Source of the DNA: Paracoccaceae bacterium
GTDB lineage: Bacteria; Pseudomonadota; Alphaproteobacteria; Rhodobacterales; Rhodobacteraceae
Direction of reading: 5' to 3'
Assembly (NCBI GenBank): GCA_026984895.1
Contig: JALSRF010000484.1
Location: forward strand, 1-6,908
Length of the DNA: 6,908 bases
The translations under genes and the position numbers were made by a program. Numbering within the stretch: the first letter of the stretch is position 1; every line of letters starts with the position of its first letter. Below, piece by piece: positions 1 through 5,215 of the stretch. The notes under the pieces were generated by a model. The model ran no database searches. It saw only the letters and a program-made list of their open reading frames with translations, and was not told where the DNA came from.

Positions 1-90
1 GGCCTCGCCATTTCGCTCACGGTGCTCAGCGTCAACTACATCGGCGACGGGCTGCGCGACGCGCTCGACCCGCGCATCCGCGGCCGCTGA
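1..90 (+). CDS. Peptide ABC transporter permease, C-terminal end (partial)
   Basis: Only the last 29 codons of this gene are in the window, ending in TGA at 88-90. The reading frame gives a C-terminus ending YIGDGLRDALDPRIRGR. The block NYIGDGLRDALDPR is the characteristic tail of OppC/DppC-type inner-membrane permeases of dipeptide, oligopeptide and nickel ABC importers: a last membrane helix followed by a short conserved GDxLRDxLDPR segment. Such permeases pair with a DppB/OppB partner and one or two ATPases; in these operons an ATPase gene often follows the C subunit, but here the next gene is convergent, so the other subunits must lie upstream or elsewhere. The substrate cannot be deduced from this fragment, so I give no symbol. 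The family call is firm; specificity is unknown. Confidence 0.85.
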   Translation, partial: GLAISLTVLSVNYIGDGLRDALDPRIRGR

Positions 91-92
91 AC

Positions 93-107
93 CGCCCCCG
101 AGGGGCG
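93..107 (+). other. Small GC hairpin after the permease gene
   Basis: CGCCCC (93-98) pairs with GGGGCG (102-107) across a CGA loop, starting 3 bases after the permease stop codon. It has no T-run of its own and lies just before the better terminator candidate at 116-138. It may help protect the transcript end or assist termination. Confidence 0.4.
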
Positions 108-115
108 AACTCCCG

Positions 116-138
116 GCCGGTCGATACCGGCTTCTTCT
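116..138 (+). terminator. Probable intrinsic terminator of the permease operon
   Basis: GCCGGT (116-121) and ACCGGC (126-131) form a perfect 6-bp stem with a CGAT loop, directly followed by TTCTTCT (132-138). A GC stem with a T-rich tail 25 bases after the permease stop codon fits a rho-independent terminator reading on the plus strand. The stem is short and the T-tract is broken by C residues, so it may be weak. The same bases are the right-hand end, on the minus strand, of the element described at 130-205. Confidence 0.55.
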
Positions 139-205
139 GTCCGAAACCATCCTCGGGGGTGAATGGGCGCCGCAGGCGGCCAGAGGGGGCAGACAGCCCC
201 CTGCC
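130..205 (-). repeat. Structured extragenic element with CCCCCGAGGAT core
   Basis: Read on the minus strand, this spacer runs from a GGGGGC/GCCCCC hairpin (bases 184-202), through a small GCCG/CGGC hairpin (169-180), to ACCCCCGAGGATGGTTTC and then GGACAGAAGAAGCC. The order of hairpin, second GC hairpin, CCCCCGAGGAT and an A/G-rich tail resembles spacers that I associate with 3' ends of genes in Rhodobacterales genomes; that resemblance is from general familiarity, not a search. It lies between two convergent genes. The 184-202 hairpin (7-bp stem, AGACA loop) is also the best candidate for ending DUF3422 transcription, although no T-run follows it on that strand. Confidence 0.4.
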
Positions 206-216
206 CCGCCCGCCCC

Positions 217-1524
217 CTATTCCAGATGCTTGCGAATCCGGTGCGAAACGGCCCACAGGACCAGCAGCGCAACCGGCGTCAGCCCGGCCATCAGCCAGGT
301 CTTGGAAACCCCGTATTCCTTGGCAAATGGCGCCAGGAAATAGGACATGAGGTTCACCGTGTAATAGCCGATCGCCACCACCGACAGCCCCTCGACGGTC
401 TTTTGCAGCCGCAACTGCAGCGCCACCCGGCGGTCCATGCTGGCCAGCAGCTTCTGGTTCTGTTCGGAACGCGCCACCTCGACGCGGGTGCGCAGCAGAT
501 CGCCGGCGCGCTTGGTGCGCGTCGCCATCTGCTCCAGCTGGCGCGCCGCCGCCCGGATCGAGCGCATCGCCGGATCGAACCGGCGCATCATGAATTCGCG
601 AAAGGTCTGCCGACCCTCGAAACGGGTTTCGCGGATGATGTCGATGCGTTCCTGCACCAGCGCCGAATAGGCCTCGGTGGCGGCGAACCGGTAGGCGTGG
701 CGCGCCATCAGCGCCTCAAGCTGGGTCGAAAGCGTCAGCAACTCGTCCAGCGTGTCGCGCGCCGGCTGTTCATCGCCCTTCACATGGCGCACCAGTTCCG
801 AAACCCTGGCATCGAAATCCACCATGCGCCTGGAAATGCCCCGCGCCACCGGCAGCGCCAGCAGCGACATGGTCCTGTAGACTTCCAGTTCGCACAGCCG
901 CTGCACGATCCGCCCGACCCGGCGCGCGCTGGTGCCCGGCTCGACGAACACGGCAAAGCGCATGTGGCCGGCGGAATCGAGACGGAAATCGCCGGCGATC
1001 ACCGCGCAGCCGTCGGCGATGCGCGACACCGCCAGGCTTTCGGAGACGAACCAGCCCGGCAGGCGCGCGTCGATCTCGGCCTTGCCCGTGGGCATCGGCT
1101 CGACCCGGATCAGCGCCGAACTGATCCGCGCGCCCGGCGCCAGCGCCAGCCAGTCGGCGGGAAAGGCATCGAAGGCCGAGGCATCGAAGGGGTTTTCGCA
1201 GACCCCCTCGCCAAACAGCGTGTAGGTCACGAATTCGGAATGCTGTTCCCACTTCAGCTGAAACCGCCCGAGCGGGCCGAAATAATGGGTGGCGCCCGGC
1301 TGCGGATGGGCCGCCCCGAACCGGTCGAGCAGCGCGATCAGATGCGCGCGATCGGCCTCCCGGTCGCGGCTCTTGGCGTCGCTGGGCAGCTTGATCGCAA
1401 GAAACACCGCATGGCTGGGCACCGGCAGCGCCGCGAACGGGCGCGCGTGCAGCTCGTTCACCAGTTCGTACCGCAGCGGGTGATCCTCGAGACCGCGGGG
1501 CGGGGTGGGCTGTGCGCGTGTCAC
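217..1524 (-). CDS. DUF3422 family membrane-anchored protein
   Basis: The product (435 residues from the chosen start) belongs to the uncharacterised DUF3422 family. The family signature DHPLRYELVNELHARPF is at residues 14-30. A mixed soluble domain follows to about residue 220. Residues 225-370 are rich in charged residues and heptad-like leucines and probably form helices or a coiled coil. Two hydrophobic segments lie near the end (about 376-397 and 409-427), and the tail is basic (SHRIRKHLE), so the protein is probably anchored in the inner membrane by its C-terminus. No catalytic motif is recognisable. I chose the GTG at 1524, 7 bases past the MFS stop codon, because it begins shortly before the conserved block; the only ATG start (1584) adds 20 unconserved-looking residues and overlaps the MFS gene by 53 bases. 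The tight spacing suggests translation coupled to the MFS gene. Family assignment is confident; function is unknown. Confidence 0.88.
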   Translation of the reverse strand: MTRAQPTPPRGLEDHPLRYELVNELHARPFAALPVPSHAVFLAIKLPSDAKSRDREADRAHLIALLDRFGAAHPQPGATHYFGPLGRFQLKWEQHSEFVTYTLFGEGVCENPFDASAFDAFPADWLALAPGARISSALIRVEPMPTGKAEIDARLPGWFVSESLAVSRIADGCAVIAGDFRLDSAGHMRFAVFVEPGTSARRVGRIVQRLCELEVYRTMSLLALPVARGISRRMVDFDARVSELVRHVKGDEQPARDTLDELLTLSTQLEALMARHAYRFAATEAYSALVQERIDIIRETRFEGRQTFREFMMRRFDPAMRSIRAAARQLEQMATRTKRAGDLLRTRVEVARSEQNQKLLASMDRRVALQLRLQKTVEGLSVVAIGYYTVNLMSYFLAPFAKEYGVSKTWLMAGLTPVALLVLWAVSHRIRKHLE

Positions 1525-1531
1525 CGGTGGT

Positions 1532-2722
1532 TCAGTCCCTGCCTGTGTGCGGCCGTCCTGCCAGCGCGAACGGGAAGGCCGCAAGCCCCGCCGCGGCGAC
1601 CGCGGCGCTTGTCCAGAAGGTCGCCGCCGGGCCGAAATACTGCCAGATGATACCGGCGATCAGGCTGGCCAGCAACAGCGTCACCCCGTTCACCAGGTTG
1701 AACACCCCGAAACCGGTGGCGCGCAGCCGCGCCGGCGCGGTCTCGGCCACCAGCGCCGACAAAAGCCCCTGGGACACTCCGAGGTGCAGCCCCCAGAGCG
1801 CCACCCCCAGCAGGATCGCCGGCAGGCCCTGGCCCAGAGCCAGAACCGCGTCAGCGCCGATCAGCACCACGAATCCCGCGACCAGCAGCAGGCGCTTGTC
1901 GGCGCGGTCGGCGAGCACACCCATCGGGTAAGAGGCCATCGACGCCGCCACATGCACCAGGATCAGCACCAGCGGGGTCAGCGCCAGCGTCAGGCCGCGC
2001 TCTTCGGCCCGCAGGATCAGGAACGCCAGCGAAAACCGCGCCAGCGTCAGCACCCCGCCAACCGCGACGGTGGTCCAGAACGCCGCCCCCAGCCGGGTCA
2101 TGGCACGCCAGTCGGCGGGCGCCGGTTTCGCCTCGGGCGCGTCGCGGCGAGGCTCCGGCTCGCGTACAAAGGCGACCAGCAGCGTGACCGCCGCCAGACC
2201 CGGCACCAGCGCCAGCCAGAACACCAGCCGGAAATCATCGCCCGACAGCCACATCAGCGCCATCGCGATCAGCGGCCCCAGAACCGCGCCGGCGTCATCC
2301 AGCGACTGGCGCAGCCCGTAGGCGGCGCCGCGCATGCCGGCGGGCGCGAGATCACCGATCAGCGCATCGCGCGGCGCGCCGCGAATGCCCTTGCCGATCC
2401 GGTCCATCACCCGTGCCCCCAGCACCCAGCCCGCCGCCGGCGCCAGCGCAAAAAGCGGTTTCGACAACGTGGCCAGCGAATAGCCCGCCACCACCAGCGG
2501 CTTGCGCTTGCCGGTGCGGTCGCTGAGCAGGCCCGAAAACAGCTTGGTAAGGGCGGCGACGGCTTCGCCCAGCCCCTCGATCAGGCCGACCGTCACCGTG
2601 CCCGCCCCCAGAACCGAGACCAGAAAGACCGGCAACAGGCCGTGGATCATTTCCGAAGAGACATCGTTGAACAGGCTGACCAGCCCCAACGCCCAGATAC
2701 CGGCCGGCAGGCGTGCACGCAT
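1532..2722 (-). CDS. Major facilitator superfamily (MFS) transporter
   Basis: This is a 396-residue polytopic protein with about 12 hydrophobic segments, the usual MFS size, so a secondary transporter of the inner membrane. Visible signatures are the loop 2-3 motif A form GLLSDRTGKRKPL (64-76), a conserved RVMDRIGKGIRGAPRDALI block (104-122) and a second motif A-like loop GVLADRADKRLLL (268-280) in the C-terminal half, as expected for a duplicated six-helix architecture. The DRxGKGIRxAPRDALI block is typical of a subgroup of MFS_1 proteins usually annotated only as transporters, so efflux is possible but the substrate is unknown. The open frame extends 55 codons further upstream, but that stretch is low-complexity Gly/Pro/Arg-rich sequence from the repeat region; the ATG at 2722 begins directly before the first membrane helix and has a strong ribosome binding site. 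The DUF3422 gene follows after 7 bases. Confidence 0.9.
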   Translation of the reverse strand: MRARLPAGIWALGLVSLFNDVSSEMIHGLLPVFLVSVLGAGTVTVGLIEGLGEAVAALTKLFSGLLSDRTGKRKPLVVAGYSLATLSKPLFALAPAAGWVLGARVMDRIGKGIRGAPRDALIGDLAPAGMRGAAYGLRQSLDDAGAVLGPLIAMALMWLSGDDFRLVFWLALVPGLAAVTLLVAFVREPEPRRDAPEAKPAPADWRAMTRLGAAFWTTVAVGGVLTLARFSLAFLILRAEERGLTLALTPLVLILVHVAASMASYPMGVLADRADKRLLLVAGFVVLIGADAVLALGQGLPAILLGVALWGLHLGVSQGLLSALVAETAPARLRATGFGVFNLVNGVTLLLASLIAGIIWQYFGPAATFWTSAAVAAAGLAAFPFALAGRPHTGRD

Positions 2723-2729
2723 GAAACTT

Positions 2730-2734
2730 CCTCC
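2730..2734 (-). promoter_or_regulatory. Ribosome binding site deciding the MFS start
   Basis: On the minus strand GGAGG lies 7 bases before the ATG at 2722, inside a purine-rich run (AGGGAGGGAGGAAG). This is the best Shine-Dalgarno sequence in the window and rules in favour of 2722 over the upstream ATG at 2887, which would translate repeat sequence. Confidence 0.8.
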
Positions 2735-2754
2735 CTCCCTGGCAAGCCGCCCGC

Positions 2755-2776
2755 CCGGATGCGCCCCGGATGCACC
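2755..2776. repeat. Two tandem 11-bp units in the MFS leader
   Basis: CCGGATGCGCC (2755-2765) is followed directly by CCGGATGCACC (2766-2776), one mismatch apart. It sits 33-54 bases upstream of the MFS start codon. It could be a pair of protein-binding half-sites or simply GC-rich slippage; nothing visible decides between these. Confidence 0.6.
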
Positions 2777-2780
2777 CCCG

Positions 2781-2812
2781 GGCGGCCCGGCGGCCCGGCG
2801 GCCCGGCGGCCC
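2781..2812. repeat. Four perfect tandem GGCGGCCC units
   Basis: The 8-bp unit GGCGGCCC is repeated four times without mismatch. Because each unit contains the palindrome GGCC inside GC-only sequence, the array can fold into several alternative hairpins. The unit length is not a multiple of three, consistent with non-coding sequence. Copy number is likely to vary between strains through replication slippage. Confidence 0.8.
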
Positions 2813-2866
2813 CGAAGCCGCGCCGCGTTCATGCGCAGTTGCGCGAACCGCTGCGGTTCCGCCCTT

Positions 2867-2919
2867 TCGCACGTCCGGGAGGCGCACAACCGCTCCTGCC
2901 TTTCAGCGACATGTTTGGG
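2867..2919. repeat. Direct repeat copy A (about 53 bp)
   Basis: This copy aligns with 2930-2984 over its full length: TCGCACGTCC matches TCGCATGTCC, CACAACCG is identical in both, and TGCCTTTCAGCGACATG matches CGCCTTTCAGGGACATG. The offset between copies is 63 bases. On the minus strand it opens with ACATGTCGCTGAAAGGC. Confidence 0.75.
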
Positions 2920-2929
2920 CTCACTGCTA

Positions 2930-2984
2930 TCGCATGTCCGCCAGGCTCACAACCGTTTCCCGCCTTTCAGGGACATGCTTCGGG
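2930..2984. repeat. Direct repeat copy B (about 55 bp)
   Basis: This is the second copy of the unit at 2867-2919, with a two-base length difference near the middle (TTTCCCGCC against CTCCTGCC). Weaker echoes of the AACCG...CCGC/CCGC...CTTT core occur at about 2846-2868 and 3016-3032, so the two clear copies may be the remains of a longer decayed array. Confidence 0.75.
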
Positions 2985-3044
2985 TCCCGGCCAAGGCATG
3001 GCCCGGCGCCTCTCGAACCGGCTCCCGCTCTTGCGCGGCAGGCT

Positions 3045-4190
3045 TCAGAAGACGAAGCGAACCGTCAACGCCGCCCCCATGGAAAGCGCGAACATGGTCA
3101 CCACCACGGCCGAAAGCCCCAGCCCCAGCCGCCGGTTGCGCGGGCGCACAACCATCCACAGCTCCTCGGCCGTCTCCGGGTTGAGCAAGGCAGCCGAGTT
3201 CGAGCGCTGGCCCGAGCCCTGCCGCGCCATGCGACGCACCTCGGTGCGGTTCCAGTTGTTCACCACCAGCAGCATCGCCACCAGGAACATCATGCAGGCA
3301 GGCGACCAGATCAGGAAGCCTCCGGCAACCTCGTCGGCCATCGGGGGCGTGTCGAAGAGCCGCCCGACGGTGTCATAGGCCGGGTAAAGCAGCACGGTCT
3401 TCATGGTGGTGAGCGCGCCCAGCACGATCTCGGCAATGACCGAGGCAATCAGCATCACCTGGCGCATGCCGTGGCCCGGCGCCTTGGGCGGGTCGCGCTG
3501 ATCGAACACCACCCAGAAGAACAGGATGCCGGTCAGCAGCATCGTTGCGTGCATGAAATAGTGCAGCGCTTCATTCAGCAGCGCCGCATTGTGCAGCAGC
3601 GGGATCTGCCAGACGTAAAGCGCCAGAACGAACAGCAGCGTCGCCAACCACGGGCGCGAGATCTGCCGCCCGAACCAGCGCAGATTCGCGCTGCGCGCCG
3701 CCGGGCCGATGGTCAGGCGGCGCAACCGGCGCGGCATCCCGGCATAGATCGTCCCCTGCGGCATTGCCGCCAGGATCAGCAGCGGCCCCAGCAGGTGCAG
3801 GATCATGTGCTGCACCTGGTGCATCCAGAACAGGTGCCCGGCCATGTAGTCCAGGGGCGAGACCAGCGCAGCCCAGACCAGCACGACGCCCGCGACATAG
3901 GCGATGATGCGCCCCGGGTGCACCGGGTTTCCCCGCGCCGCGCGCCGGAGCGCACCGACGATGAACACCCACAGGAAAAGCCCGCTCAGCCCCCAGATCA
4001 GAGGATCGAAGCTCCACTCCCGCAACAGGCTCCAGCCCTCGGAAAGCGCGGGCGCGCCGGATTGCGGTCCGGTCTCGGCGCCGGCATGGGCCAGCGCCGC
4101 CGGGGCCAGCACGGCCCACCAGCCCGGGCTGCGCATGACGATTCTGACGGCCGGACGCAGCCGGCCCCGGGTGAAGGAACGGGTCAACAT
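3045..4190 (-). CDS. ctaG: caa3-type cytochrome c oxidase assembly protein CtaG
   Basis: The 381-residue protein is highly hydrophobic, with about eight membrane helices after an N-terminal signal-like segment (residues 19-37, ending AHAGA). It shows the features of the Caa3_CtaG family: the helix start MHQVQHMILH (123-132), with histidines at 124, 128 and 132, and the later helix ALHYFMHATMLLTG (208-221) with histidines at 210 and 214. Members are needed to form active caa3-type cytochrome c oxidase in Bacillus, probably acting on the metal centres; this CtaG is unrelated to the Cox11 copper chaperone that shares the name. The polar loop at about 312-350 followed by an additional hydrophobic segment (355-378) makes it longer than a minimal member. 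An internal ATG at 4136 would start right at the signal-like segment; neither start has a strong ribosome binding site, so the longer form is kept. The CPBP gene ends 31 bases upstream. No oxidase subunit gene is in the window. Confidence 0.88.
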   Translation of the reverse strand: MLTRSFTRGRLRPAVRIVMRSPGWWAVLAPAALAHAGAETGPQSGAPALSEGWSLLREWSFDPLIWGLSGLFLWVFIVGALRRAARGNPVHPGRIIAYVAGVVLVWAALVSPLDYMAGHLFWMHQVQHMILHLLGPLLILAAMPQGTIYAGMPRRLRRLTIGPAARSANLRWFGRQISRPWLATLLFVLALYVWQIPLLHNAALLNEALHYFMHATMLLTGILFFWVVFDQRDPPKAPGHGMRQVMLIASVIAEIVLGALTTMKTVLLYPAYDTVGRLFDTPPMADEVAGGFLIWSPACMMFLVAMLLVVNNWNRTEVRRMARQGSGQRSNSAALLNPETAEELWMVVRPRNRRLGLGLSAVVVTMFALSMGAALTVRFVF

Positions 4191-4221
4191 GGGCGGTCTT
4201 TAGGACAAGCGGGGCGCGGCT

Positions 4222-5109
4222 TCAATGCGACGATTTAACGGTGCCGTCGCGACGCTGCCGCCCGGGCGGGCGAAACTGACCGCGCCGCCATGCCAGCGCC
4301 ACCATCGCGCCCGCCGCCAGCACCACCACGGCCACCCCGCCAAGCGACGCCTCGGGGCCGAACGCCCCACCGGTGAGAAGCGCGCGGCCATCGAACCGCG
4401 TGACGAACAGCCCCACCAGTTCGTCATGCCCGGAAACCGACGCTCCGAACAGCCCCGCCTCGGTAAAGTTCCAGCCCGCGTGCAGCGCAATCGGCACCCA
4501 CAGGCTGCGCGCCGCCATGAAACCCGCGCCCAGCAGAATCCCCGCCGCCGCCAGACCGACCGCCGCCAGCGGCGAAAACCCGGGATTGACCACATGCAGC
4601 CCGCCGAAGATCAGGGCCGAGAGCGCCAGCGCCCGTCCGCTTCCCCAGCGCGCTTCGAGCCAGGCAAACAGCATTCCTCGCGCGATGATTTCCTCGAACA
4701 CCCCGGTTTCCAGCGCGTCGGCCAGTATCGGCACCATCACGCCGGGCGGGTTCGGACCGGTGACATGCGCCGGCGCTACCAGCGCGATGGAAAGAACGGT
4801 GAGCGCCTGCAACCCGGCTCCGATCAAGAGCCCGGCAAGAAAATGCGGGCCAAGGCGCAAGAGCGGCAGATCGGCGGGCGGCGCGCCGGTGGTCCTGCGC
4901 CGCCAACAGGCGTAGGCGCCAAGCATGAGCGCCGCAGCCCCGCCCCCGGCAACCGGCAGCCAGCCACGCCAGCGCGGCAGGTGGGCAAGCTGTGCCGCGA
5001 CATGCGCTGCGATCAGCACTGCGAACACCGCCACCGCGCCCAGCACGGGCCGCCACCCGGGCCGGGCCCTTTCCGGGGCCTGCGCTCTGTCTTTCGTGGG
5101 CCTGTCCAA
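4222..5109 (-). CDS. CPBP family intramembrane glutamic protease (CAAX prenyl protease 2/Abi)
   Basis: The 295-residue protein has about seven or eight hydrophobic segments and the three motifs of the CPBP (Abi, PF02517) family in order: FEEIIARG with E139, E140 and R144; FGGLH with H172; and HAGWN with H210 and N214. These residues form the intramembrane active site in the Rce1-like proteases, so the enzyme is expected to be active. Bacterial members are linked to protein processing, bacteriocin immunity and other roles; the substrate here is unknown, and no CAAX-like or bacteriocin gene is nearby. The start codon chosen is TTG at 5109, preceded by GGAGGG 11 bases upstream, a rather long spacing; no in-frame ATG is available near it, and an internal GTG at 5046 is the alternative. 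The first 20 residues are charged and cytoplasmic. It lies between pntB and ctaG on the same strand and is probably transcribed with one or both. Confidence 0.9.
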   Translation of the reverse strand: MDRPTKDRAQAPERARPGWRPVLGAVAVFAVLIAAHVAAQLAHLPRWRGWLPVAGGGAAALMLGAYACWRRRTTGAPPADLPLLRLGPHFLAGLLIGAGLQALTVLSIALVAPAHVTGPNPPGVMVPILADALETGVFEEIIARGMLFAWLEARWGSGRALALSALIFGGLHVVNPGFSPLAAVGLAAAGILLGAGFMAARSLWVPIALHAGWNFTEAGLFGASVSGHDELVGLFVTRFDGRALLTGGAFGPEASLGGVAVVVLAAGAMVALAWRRGQFRPPGRQRRDGTVKSSH

Positions 5110-5130
5110 TTCCCGAAGCGCCCTCCAGAA

Positions 5131-5155
5131 CCGGAAACGGCCGCGCCGTTTCCGG
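5131..5155. other. Perfect 11-bp inverted repeat with 3-base loop
   Basis: CCGGAAACGGC (5131-5141) and GCCGTTTCCGG (5145-5155) are exact reverse complements around CGC. The hairpin lies between the pntB stop codon and the CPBP start, ending 21 bases upstream of that start on the minus strand. It lacks a following T-run, so it is not a classical terminator; it may be an RNA-stability or attenuating structure, or an operator-like site. Confidence 0.6.
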
Positions 5156-5176
5156 CGCGCTCCATCGGATTTTCCC

Positions 5177-5215
5177 CGCCCGGGCGATCCGCCCGGGCGA
5201 TCCGCTCAGGTGATC
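5177..5215. repeat. 13-bp tandem repeat overlapping the pntB 3' end
   Basis: CGCCCGGGCGATC occurs twice in perfect tandem (5177-5189, 5190-5202), followed by a third diverged unit CGCTCAGGTGATC (5203-5215) that contains the pntB stop codon. Each perfect unit holds the 10-bp palindrome CGCCCGGGCG, so the two can also pair with each other as a 10-bp stem with a 3-base loop. On the minus strand this stem follows the pntB stop codon, but the next bases are GGGGAAAAT, not a T-run. Confidence 0.7.

Larger units (their letters stand above)
2723..3044. other. Gene-free gap between ctaG and the MFS gene, rich in repeats
   Basis: These 322 bases hold no credible gene. From the MFS side they contain the MFS ribosome binding site, the 11-bp and 8-bp tandem repeats, and an imperfect long direct repeat (2867-2919 and 2930-2984). 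Open frames crossing the gap give Pro/Arg/Gly-rich translations without recognisable domains and lack good start sites. The gap must contain the promoter of the MFS-DUF3422 pair if that pair is independent of ctaG, but I see no convincing -35/-10 pair. No clear intrinsic terminator with a T-run follows the ctaG stop codon. Confidence 0.7.

Noticed and set aside
163..1650. A 495-codon plus-strand frame opposite the DUF3422 gene
   Set aside because: It shows the same His/Arg/Gln-rich antisense composition, has no recognisable domain, and lies opposite a conserved DUF3422 protein.
2723..2887. 55-residue N-terminal extension of the MFS protein
   Set aside because: It translates the GC tandem repeats into Gly/Pro/Arg/Ala-rich sequence, and a strong ribosome binding site directly precedes the inner ATG at the first membrane helix.
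2829..2976. Two tiny minus-strand frames starting MSLKG inside the direct repeat
   Set aside because: They are 27 and 9 residues long, lack good ribosome binding sites and are explained by the repeated DNA; kept only as a remark in the repeat finding.
2867..2984. CRISPR-like array
   Set aside because: There are only two clear copies, they are imperfect and longer than CRISPR repeats, the gap between them is 10 bases, and no cas gene is present.
2985..3040. Possible terminator after ctaG from the GGCC...GGCC pair
   Set aside because: Only about 4 bp pair cleanly around a 7-base loop and no T-run follows on the minus strand.
1505..4238. Two long plus-strand frames opposite the MFS and ctaG genes, containing the repeated peptide LSHVREAHNR/LSHVRQAHNR
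   Set aside because: The repeated peptide only reflects the 63-base DNA period, which is a multiple of three. The rest is antisense composition, and the minus strand holds well-supported genes.
4222..5109. CPBP (Abi) protein as part of a phage-defence or bacteriocin-immunity locus
   Set aside because: The Abi name is historical. The neighbours are housekeeping respiratory genes, and no toxin, bacteriocin, phage or mobile-element gene is visible.
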